From an uncultured Erysipelotrichaceae bacterium (GTDB taxonomy: Bacteria; Bacillota_I; Bacilli_A; Erysipelotrichales; Erysipelotrichaceae): a stretch of 12,377 nt of DNA. Below, one piece after another: positions 1 through 6,001 of this stretch (positions are counted from its first letter, which is position 1; each line of letters starts with the position of its first letter). The position numbers were made by a program, and so were the translations under genes. Below the pieces are notes generated by a model. That model was not told the origin of the DNA. It saw nothing but the letters and a program-made list of their open reading frames with translations, and did not search any database. The stretch is from the NCBI GenBank assembly GCA_934699415.1, contig CAKUWO010000032.1, positions 1-12,377 of the forward strand, written 5' to 3'.

Positions 1-1
1 T

Positions 2-331
2 GATAAATATAAGAACCTAAAAGGTTTAATATTCTGTTCAGATCAAGGTTGGCAGTATCAAATGAGGCAATACCATAAAACTCTCAAAGAAAAAGGAATC
101 ATTCAATCTATGTCCAGAAAAGGCAATTGTCTAGATAATTGTGTTATGGAAAACTTCTTTGGAAAAATGAAGAATGAGATGTTCTATGGACATGAATATG
201 AATTCGTATCACTTGAACAATTACAAAAATCAATGGAAGAGTATATATATTACTATAATAACGAAAGAATACAAACAAAATTAAAAGGCCTAACACCTTG
301 CCAAGCAAGATATCAAGCCTTACATTCGTAG
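2..331 (+). CDS. IS3-family transposase (OrfB, rve integrase core), C-terminal fragment
   Basis: This is the catalytic C-terminal part of an IS3-family transposase, which cuts and joins DNA at the element ends using a DDE active site. The frame is open from base 2 at the window edge, so the ATG at 62 is internal and not the true start. About 109 residues are visible. Near the edge lies SDQGWQYQ, which carries the second catalytic Asp of the family (HSDQG is the usual form; His is Cys here). Further on, SRKGNCLDN and then ENFFGKMKNE supply the catalytic Glu and the Lys seven residues after it. The C-terminus has the usual YYNNERIQTKLKGLTP motif. No frameshift or stop interrupts the visible part. 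The first Asp is off-window, so activity is unproven. The family assignment is secure. Confidence 0.93.
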   Translation, partial: DKYKNLKGLIFCSDQGWQYQMRQYHKTLKEKGIIQSMSRKGNCLDNCVMENFFGKMKNEMFYGHEYEFVSLEQLQKSMEEYIYYYNNERIQTKLKGLTPCQARYQALHS

Positions 332-340
332 TTAGTTATA

Positions 341-363
341 AAGTGTCCAAATAATAGGGTTCA
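341..363. repeat. Probable right terminal inverted repeat of the IS3-family element
   Basis: Ten bases after the transposase stop, this segment reads AAGTGTCCAA then ATAATAGGGTTCA, resembling the GTCCAA...GGGT..CA ends of IS150-like elements. The left partner is outside the window, so the repeat is assigned by position and resemblance only. Confidence 0.55.
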
Positions 364-392
364 CTACATTATAAGTGGCTTTTTCTTTTTTA
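361..392 (+). terminator. Terminator-like arm and T-tract at the IS junction, possibly a severed terminator
   Basis: GTGGCTTTTTC followed by more T (375-391) looks like the 3' arm and U-tract of a rho-independent terminator. The perfect left partner (AGCCAC type) is missing. The only local pairing is weak: TCACT at 361-365 with AGTGG at 374-378, around an 8-base loop and including one G-T pair. Part of that left arm belongs to the IS end. It may be a fortuitous weak terminator, or the remnant of one whose left arm was separated by the IS insertion. Confidence 0.3.
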
Positions 393-420
393 GAAGCTCT
401 TATTTACAATATGGTAAAAT
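390..420 (+). promoter_or_regulatory. Weak candidate promoter for the phosphoketolase operon
   Basis: A TAAAAT hexamer at 415-420 is a fair -10 box and lies 23 bases before the xfp start. The best -35 nearby is TTAGAA at 390-395, with a long 19-base spacer and poor agreement with TTGACA. No cre-like catabolite-repression site is visible between the IS end and the gene. The Shine-Dalgarno GAGGG at 432-436 lies 7 bases before the ATG. Transcription might also enter from the IS. Confidence 0.35.
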
Positions 421-443
421 AAGAAAAAAGCGAGGGTAATATT

Positions 444-2831
444 ATGAGTGAATATTCTATGCTTGAAAAAGGTCCAGTAAGCGAAGAATTACTTAAACGC
501 ATGGATGCTTATTGGAGAGCAGCCAACTATCTTTCAGCCGCTCAGCTATATCTTCTAGATAATCCATTACTTAAGAAGAAATTAACACCAGAAATGATTA
601 AAAAGAAGATTGTTGGCCACTGGGGAACAGTTCCAGGGCAAAACTTTGTTTATGTTCATTTAAACCGTGAAATTAAGCGTTATGACCTCAACATGATTCT
701 TCTATCAGGACCAGGACATGGTGGAAATTTCATGATCGCTAATACCTATCTTGAAGGTAGTTATTCAGAAATTTATCCCGATATTTCAGAAGATGAAAGA
801 GGCATGCAAAAGATGTTTAAGCGTTTCTCTTTCCCTGGTGGAATGCCTTCACATTGCGCTCCTGAAACCCCAGGTTCTATAAACGAGGGTGGTGAGCTAG
901 GTTACTCTTTAGCCCATGGTTTTGGTGCTGTTTTAGATAACCCATCATTAATCGCAACCGTTGTTGTTGGTGATGGTGAAGCTGAAACTGGTCCTCTTGC
1001 TACATCATGGCACTCCAATAAATTCTTAAATCCAATTACCGATGGTGCTGTTTTACCAATCTTACATTTAAATGGATACAAGATTGCTAACCCTACTATC
1101 CTTTCACGTATTGACCATGATGAGCTTACTAAACTCATGGAAGGATATGGATGGAAACCTTATTTTGTTGAAGGTGACGATCCAATGACAATGCATAAAT
1201 TAATGGCTAATACTCTTGATAAAGTAATTGAAGAAATCTTAGCTATTCAAAAGAATGCTCGTGAAAATAATGATGCTAGTCGTCCTAAATGGCCAATGAT
1301 TGTTTTAAGAACACCTAAAGGTTGGACTGGACCTAAGGTAGTTGATGGCCATAATGTCGAAGGAAGCTGGCGTGCTCATCAAGTGCCAGTACCTATGACC
1401 AAACCCGAACATTTAGAAATCTTGGAAGAATGGTTACATTCATATCATCCTGAAGAATTATTTACTGAAGATGGCAAATTAATTCCTGAACTTAAAGAAT
1501 TAGCTCCTGTTGGTGATAAACGTATGGGTGCTAATCCTAATGCTAATGGTGGCAAATTGCTAAGAGATTTAGCTCTTCCTGACTACAACGACTATGCCGT
1601 GCCTGTTATATCACACGGTCAAGATGAAGCATCTGATATGTTAGAACTTGGTAAATATTTAAAAGATGTTCTAATTCTAAATAAAGATGCACGTAACTAC
1701 CGTATCTTCTCACCAGATGAAGCTATGAGTAACCGTTTAAATTACACATTTGATGCTGCAGATCGTGTATGGGAAGAACCAATTTTAGAAAATGATGAAA
1801 AGCTTAATCCTGATGGACGTTTCATGGATTCAATGTTAAGCGAACATATGTGTGAAGGATGGCTTGAAGGCTATTTATTAACTGGACGTCATGGATTCTT
1901 TGTAACTTACGAAGCCTTTGCACGCATTGTAGACTCGATGGTCGCTCAACATGCAAAATGGTTAAAGGTATGCGATGAACTTTCATGGCGTGAAGAAATA
2001 TCATCTTTAAATATCATTTTATGTTCTCATGTATGGCAACAAGACCATAATGGTTTCACTCATCAAGATCCAGGTTTCTTAGATCATATTGCTAATAAGA
2101 AAGCTGATGTTGTACGTTTATACTTACCACCTGATGCTAACTGCTTGATTGAAACTTTTGATCATTGCATTAAAACAAAAAATTATGTCAATGTTATCGT
2201 TGCAAGTAAACATCCTCGTCCTCAATGGTTAACAATGGATGAAGCTGCTATTCATTGCACTCAAGGCATCGGTATCTGGCAATGGGCAAGTAATGATAAG
2301 GGTGAAGATCCTGATGTTGTAATGGCTTGTGCTGGTGATACTCCAACACTTGAAACTTTAGCTGCAGTATCAATTCTTAATAAAGAAATGCCTGATTTAA
2401 AGATTCGTGTTGTCAATGTTGTTGACTTAATGAAATTACAGCCAAAGAGTGAACATCCACATAGTTTAAGTGATGATGAATACGACATGATTTTCACTAA
2501 AGATAAACCAATTATCTTTGCCTTCCATGGTTATGCAACTTTAGTTCATGAATTAACATATCGTCGCCATAACCGTCATATTCATGTCCGTGGATATAAA
2601 GAAGAAGGTACTATCACAACACCATTTGATATGCGTGTTCAAAATGATATCGACCGTTTCCATTTAGTACAAGATGTCTTAATGCATTTGCCACAATATG
2701 GTAATAAGACTTCATATCTCTATCAAAAGATGGCTAATAAACTTGTTGAACATAAACGCTATATTCATGAATATGGCGTCGATTTACCAGAAGTTGCTAG
2801 CTGGAAATGGGAAGGTACAAATAAAGATTAA
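444..2831 (+). CDS. xfp: Xylulose-5-phosphate / fructose-6-phosphate phosphoketolase
   Basis: This cytosolic, thiamine-diphosphate-dependent enzyme splits xylulose-5-P into acetyl-phosphate and glyceraldehyde-3-P, and in many homologues fructose-6-P into acetyl-phosphate and erythrose-4-P. The 795 residues match the family's full length (about 790-825) and cover the N-terminal, central and C-terminal XFP domains. Visible signatures are HWGTVPGQ (59-66), GPGHGG (89-94), SFPGGMPSH (129-137), the ThDP/Mg-binding GDGEAETGP (176-184), TYEAF with Glu490 at the position of the family's conserved catalytic Glu, and HQDPG (540-544). The start is supported by GAGGG 7 bases upstream and by the family-like N-terminus. 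It is the first gene of a plus-strand operon, with the next start 15 bases after its stop. Acetyl-phosphate can be turned to ATP by acetate kinase, which is not in this window. Which of the two substrates it prefers cannot be told from sequence. Confidence 0.97.
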   Translation: MSEYSMLEKGPVSEELLKRMDAYWRAANYLSAAQLYLLDNPLLKKKLTPEMIKKKIVGHWGTVPGQNFVYVHLNREIKRYDLNMILLSGPGHGGNFMIANTYLEGSYSEIYPDISEDERGMQKMFKRFSFPGGMPSHCAPETPGSINEGGELGYSLAHGFGAVLDNPSLIATVVVGDGEAETGPLATSWHSNKFLNPITDGAVLPILHLNGYKIANPTILSRIDHDELTKLMEGYGWKPYFVEGDDPMTMHKLMANTLDKVIEEILAIQKNARENNDASRPKWPMIVLRTPKGWTGPKVVDGHNVEGSWRAHQVPVPMTKPEHLEILEEWLHSYHPEELFTEDGKLIPELKELAPVGDKRMGANPNANGGKLLRDLALPDYNDYAVPVISHGQDEASDMLELGKYLKDVLILNKDARNYRIFSPDEAMSNRLNYTFDAADRVWEEPILENDEKLNPDGRFMDSMLSEHMCEGWLEGYLLTGRHGFFVTYEAFARIVDSMVAQHAKWLKVCDELSWREEISSLNIILCSHVWQQDHNGFTHQDPGFLDHIANKKADVVRLYLPPDANCLIETFDHCIKTKNYVNVIVASKHPRPQWLTMDEAAIHCTQGIGIWQWASNDKGEDPDVVMACAGDTPTLETLAAVSILNKEMPDLKIRVVNVVDLMKLQPKSEHPHSLSDDEYDMIFTKDKPIIFAFHGYATLVHELTYRRHNRHIHVRGYKEEGTITTPFDMRVQNDIDRFHLVQDVLMHLPQYGNKTSYLYQKMANKLVEHKRYIHEYGVDLPEVASWKWEGTNKD

Positions 2832-2846
2832 TAGAAAGAGAAATAT

Positions 2847-3521
2847 ATGTTTGCACAGATTTATTCATTACAAGAAGTAGATGAAGCTTTAGCTTGTGTT
2901 GAAGCTGGAGCTGATAGAATTGGAGTATTAGTTGGTCAAATTGATGGACCATATCCTTGCGCTGTAAGCGAAGCAAAAGCTAAAGAAATCTTTGATGCCA
3001 TTGATGGTAAAGCTATTCGTGTTTTAATTTCTGTTGAAAAAGATCCTCTTAAAATCATTGAACAATGTGAAAGATTAAAACCAGAAGTATTACATCTTTG
3101 TGCTGAATATGAAGGTAATAAAAAATTTGCTGATGAACTCAAAAGACATCTTCCTAATATCAAATTAATGGAAGCTGTTGGCGTTAGCGATGATTATAGT
3201 GCTATTGAAGATGCTAAAAAGAAAGCTAGTTATGCTGATATCCTAATTCTTGATTCAGTATCTAAAACAGTCCCTGGAGTTGGTGCTGCTGGTATTGTTC
3301 ATGATTGGGCAATTGATGCTGAAATTAGAAAAGTCGTTGATTGTGAAATCATCGAAGCTGGTGGTTTAGGTGTTGATAATGTTTTAGAAGCTATTGAAGC
3401 TGTTAAACCTGATGGCGTTGACTCTCTAACTAAAACATCAATTAAAGAAAATGGTAAATTGATTAGAAAAGACATCGAACTTGTAAAGAAGTTCTGTGAA
3501 CTTGTGCATAGTGTCAAATGA
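2847..3521 (+). CDS. TrpF-like TIM-barrel protein (phosphoribosylanthranilate isomerase fold), probably not a true TrpF
   Basis: The 224-residue protein follows the TrpF pattern along its length: an N-terminal strand and helix reading EALACVEAGADRIGV (14-27 region), a DSVSK segment with Asp136, GVGAAGIVHDW (144-154), AGGL (171-174) and a C-terminal barrel helix. True TrpF isomerises phosphoribosylanthranilate in tryptophan synthesis using a Cys in the N-terminal KICGIT motif and an Asp near residue 126. Here the aligned start reads AQIYSL, which puts Tyr6 at the Cys position. The phosphate-binding SSGVE motif is replaced by SLTKTS (193-198). The catalytic Asp equivalent (Asp136) is kept. No tryptophan genes are nearby. 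It follows xfp after 15 bases, with AAAGAG (2835-2840) as ribosome site, and its stop overlaps the kinase start in an ATGA. I infer a sugar-phosphate isomerase, epimerase or lyase role in the operon; automatic annotation as TrpF is probably wrong. Confidence 0.75.
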   Translation: MFAQIYSLQEVDEALACVEAGADRIGVLVGQIDGPYPCAVSEAKAKEIFDAIDGKAIRVLISVEKDPLKIIEQCERLKPEVLHLCAEYEGNKKFADELKRHLPNIKLMEAVGVSDDYSAIEDAKKKASYADILILDSVSKTVPGVGAAGIVHDWAIDAEIRKVVDCEIIEAGGLGVDNVLEAIEAVKPDGVDSLTKTSIKENGKLIRKDIELVKKFCELVHSVK

Positions 3522-4444
3522 GACCATTACTTGTAGGCGATTTATGTGCCGATTTAATTCTTCCCTATGGTGAAGTCCTTAAAAGTTTAAAGACTATTAA
3601 AGATGGTAACTTTAAGAAGAATGATGTCATATTTAAACATGGTGGAACTATTGGCAATACATCATCTATTATGGCAAGGCTAGATGATCATCCGCTATTT
3701 GTTACAGACTTATGTGCTGATAATATTGGTATTGCATTAAAAGATGCTTTAGAAGAAGAAGGGGTCGATATGTCTTATGCAAACTATGGTAATCATGGGG
3801 CCATGGTTTGCATTGCAGTAGTTGATGAAAATGGTGAAAGAATCATGTTTCCTTGGCTTCCACCAGGCGCTGATTATCCATCATTTACTAAAGATAGTTT
3901 TACATCCGTTAAAGAAGATGAGAATTATTATCTTTTATCTGGTGGCATGGTAGTCACCGATAATCTAGCTAGTGTTAATGCTTTTATTGATTTCTATAAA
4001 GAAAGAAAATTAAAGGGTGATGTCACTTTATTTGATATCAATGCTCGTATTGAAACATATGGTTTAAACAAAGAAAGAAAGGAACTCTTTAATCATATTC
4101 TATCTTCTACTGATATTATTATTGGCTCAGGTATTGATGAATTTGGTCCTTTAACATCTTGTGATACTTTATTAGATGCTATTAAAAGTTTTGGTAAAGA
4201 TAAAGTAATTATTGCAAGAGATGGAGCAAATGACGTCTTATTGAATGATCATGGTAATATTAGCTTTATTCCAACTGAAAAAGTAAAACCTATCTCAACT
4301 CTTGGGGCTGGTGATATGTTTAATGGTTTCTTCTTACATGCTTTAATTAAAGGGTTCGATTATCAAAAAGCCATTCAATATGCCAATCATTATGTAGCCT
4401 ATATGATATCTAATGAAAATCCAATACTTCTTACTAATGAATAA
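3518..4444 (+). CDS. PfkB / ribokinase-family carbohydrate kinase, substrate unknown
   Basis: This cytosolic kinase probably phosphorylates a sugar or nucleoside with ATP. Its 308 residues fit the family. The N-terminus (LLVGDLCADLI, 4-14) has the first-strand pattern, HGGTIGNTSS (41-50) corresponds to the substrate-binding GG..N region, and the PfkB signature STLGAGDMFNGFF (260-272) contains the anion-hole GAGD with the catalytic base Asp266. A DINAR motif (173-177) sits where related kinases such as KdgK have a D.N.R motif, but that is not enough to name a substrate. The ATG overlaps the TrpF-like stop in ATGA and has no clear Shine-Dalgarno, while an in-frame TAG at 3509-3511 rules out an upstream start, so translation is probably coupled. 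Alternatives are ribokinase, ketose or deoxy-sugar kinase, and nucleoside kinase. Confidence 0.88.
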   Translation: MRPLLVGDLCADLILPYGEVLKSLKTIKDGNFKKNDVIFKHGGTIGNTSSIMARLDDHPLFVTDLCADNIGIALKDALEEEGVDMSYANYGNHGAMVCIAVVDENGERIMFPWLPPGADYPSFTKDSFTSVKEDENYYLLSGGMVVTDNLASVNAFIDFYKERKLKGDVTLFDINARIETYGLNKERKELFNHILSSTDIIIGSGIDEFGPLTSCDTLLDAIKSFGKDKVIIARDGANDVLLNDHGNISFIPTEKVKPISTLGAGDMFNGFFLHALIKGFDYQKAIQYANHYVAYMISNENPILLTNE

Positions 4445-4494
4445 TCTTATAAAACTTAAGCTCTTCTAACTTCTAATATAAAGGAGGAAAGCCT

Positions 4495-5964
4495 ATGGCA
4501 AATCTTAAGAAAGTAACCCTCTTACACTCAAATGATATGCACGGAGACTTTTTAGCTGAAGATATCGATAATAAGCTTACTGGTGGCGTATCGATGTTAT
4601 CAGGATATATCAATAAATGCCGTAATATCGACGATAATGTTCTCTATGTAATTGCTGGTGATATGTTCAGGGGATCTGTTATTGACTCTGAATATCAAGG
4701 TATTTCTACAATTCAAATCGTTAATCTTCTATCTCCTGATGTTGTAACTATTGGTAACCATGAAGTTGATTATGGAGTAGCACATTTACTCTTTATAGAG
4801 AAATTATCACAATTCCCTATCATTAACTGTAACCTTTATATCAAATTAACAGGTAAACGTTTATTTGAACCTCATCACATCGTAGAAATTGATGGTATGC
4901 GTATTCTATTCATTGGCGTCATTACGGAAGATGTCATTCATCAAACCAAAGCTGAAGCTCTTGTAGGAGCATTTGTAGATGTTGAAGAAGCTGCTAAAGA
5001 AGTTGGTAGAATCTGTAATGCCTACAATAATGAAGACATAGATTTTACTGTCTTATTAACTCATATAGGTTTTGAAGAAGATAAGAAATTAGCTGAATTA
5101 TTAGATGATAATTGGGGTGTTGATTTAATTATCGGTGGTCATTCACATACTTTTATGGATCAGCCAGAAGTTGTTAATGGAGTTCCAATTGCTCAAGCTG
5201 GAACCGGTACTGACCAAATTGGACGTTTTGATATTATTGTTGATACTGATAATAATTGTATTGATTCTTTCACTTGGCAAGCTATTGATATCAATGAAGA
5301 TAATTGCCCTAAAGATAAGAAGATGGAGAAACTTATCAATTCGATCAAAGCTAAAACAGACTTAAAATATGCTCGTGTCATTGGTAAATTTGACTATGAA
5401 TTAACTCATCCTAGCAGATGGATGCAAACAGATATGGGTGGCGTATTTGCTGATGCTTTAATGAATAGTTTTGATGTTGATATTTTCTTATGTGGCTCTG
5501 GTGGCTTACGTGTTAATAAAGTAGGCCCAATTATGACTTATCAAGACTTCTGTGAATGTTATCCCTATGATGGAGCTTGTTACAAACTAATTTTAACTGG
5601 TAAGCAACTCAAAGATTGCTTACGTTATGTTTATCGTGATGAAGCATGGGAAGATGGTGGTCATACCGAATTCTTCCAATTATCAATGGGACTTGAAATT
5701 GTTTATTCTAAATCACGCCATGACTTCTTAAAATTCAATTACAAAGGAAGAGAAGTTAAGGATAATGATATGTTTAGTGTTGGCATTGAAAACTTCCATT
5801 ACAACAACTTGGAAACAAGCCTTAATATCACTAAAGAAGAGATTGAAAAGAATGCTCCAATTAAAGTTCTTACAACTTCTTCTGTTCAGGTCTTAACGGA
5901 ATATTTTGAAGACTATGAGCATTTAGGTTTTGGAACTGATAATCGTTTAACAGTCATTGATTAA
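4495..5964 (+). CDS. UshA-like 5'-nucleotidase / metallophosphatase without a signal peptide
   Basis: This is a two-domain metallophosphoesterase of the UshA/5'-nucleotidase family, which removes phosphate from nucleotides and in some members cleaves other phosphoesters. The N-terminal dimetal domain has every expected ligand motif: HSNDMHGD (11-18, Asp14 and His16), GDMFRG (55-60, Asp56), GNHE (87-90, Asn88 and His89), LTHIG (His190) and GGHSHTF (His216, His218). The C-terminal 5_nucleotid_C domain follows, with GSGGLR (334-339). Unlike most family members it starts directly with the first strand (MANLKKVTLLHSNDMHGD) and has no signal peptide or anchor, so it should be cytoplasmic. Start choice is firm: AAGGAGG at 4481-4487, the best ribosome site in the window, lies 7 bases upstream. 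A 50-base gap separates it from the kinase, with only a poor -10-like TAATAT and no terminator. True substrate is unknown. The C-terminal segment near ENFHYNN (432-438) differs from the usual GGDG-type loop, so it may not act on ordinary nucleotides. Confidence 0.9.
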   Translation: MANLKKVTLLHSNDMHGDFLAEDIDNKLTGGVSMLSGYINKCRNIDDNVLYVIAGDMFRGSVIDSEYQGISTIQIVNLLSPDVVTIGNHEVDYGVAHLLFIEKLSQFPIINCNLYIKLTGKRLFEPHHIVEIDGMRILFIGVITEDVIHQTKAEALVGAFVDVEEAAKEVGRICNAYNNEDIDFTVLLTHIGFEEDKKLAELLDDNWGVDLIIGGHSHTFMDQPEVVNGVPIAQAGTGTDQIGRFDIIVDTDNNCIDSFTWQAIDINEDNCPKDKKMEKLINSIKAKTDLKYARVIGKFDYELTHPSRWMQTDMGGVFADALMNSFDVDIFLCGSGGLRVNKVGPIMTYQDFCECYPYDGACYKLILTGKQLKDCLRYVYRDEAWEDGGHTEFFQLSMGLEIVYSKSRHDFLKFNYKGREVKDNDMFSVGIENFHYNNLETSLNITKEEIEKNAPIKVLTTSSVQVLTEYFEDYEHLGFGTDNRLTVID

Positions 5965-5967
5965 ATA

Positions 5968-5998
5968 GATAAAGCACTCAAACGAGTGCTTTATTTTG
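5968..5998 (+). terminator. Rho-independent terminator of the phosphoketolase operon
   Basis: The arms AAAGCACTC (5971-5979) and GAGTGCTTT (5984-5992) pair perfectly around a 4-base AAAC loop. Two more A-T pairs (5969-5970 with 5993-5994) lengthen the stem, and a T-rich run reading ATTTTGTTTTT follows. It lies between the convergent 5'-nucleotidase and uvrB genes. The same stem could also stop transcripts from uvrB on the other strand, but there its T-run is poor. Confidence 0.93.
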
Positions 5999-6001
5999 TT
6001 T

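Larger units (their letters stand above)
1..363 (+). mobile_element. Right end of an IS3-family (IS150-like) insertion sequence, cut by the window edge
   Basis: The stretch holds the C-terminal part of an IS3-type DDE transposase followed by about 30 non-coding bases that end in TTCA at 360-363. The segment 341-363 resembles the terminal inverted repeats of IS150-like elements, which begin TG and end CA and carry a GTCCAA block. The left end, the first ORF (orfA) and the first catalytic Asp lie outside the window, so completeness and activity cannot be judged. Target duplications in this family are usually 3-4 bp, so the right copy would be CTA or CTAC starting at 364. The right border is inferred from the repeat-like terminus, not from seeing both ends. 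Confidence 0.8.

Noticed and set aside
62..331. Treating the ATG at 62 as the start of a small transposase gene
   Set aside because: The frame is open to the window edge and the SDQG motif lies before this ATG, so it is an internal Met of a longer OrfB.
902..1138. Minus-strand open frame inside xfp
   Set aside because: Antisense shadow of a conserved ThDP-binding region; no ribosome site, no recognisable product.
2698..2880. Open frame of 60 codons overlapping the xfp end and the TrpF-like start
   Set aside because: It lies out of frame inside two well-supported genes, has no ribosome site and encodes low-complexity sequence.
2847..3521. Naming this gene trpF
   Set aside because: The fold matches, but the catalytic Cys and the SSGVE motif are missing and no tryptophan genes are near.
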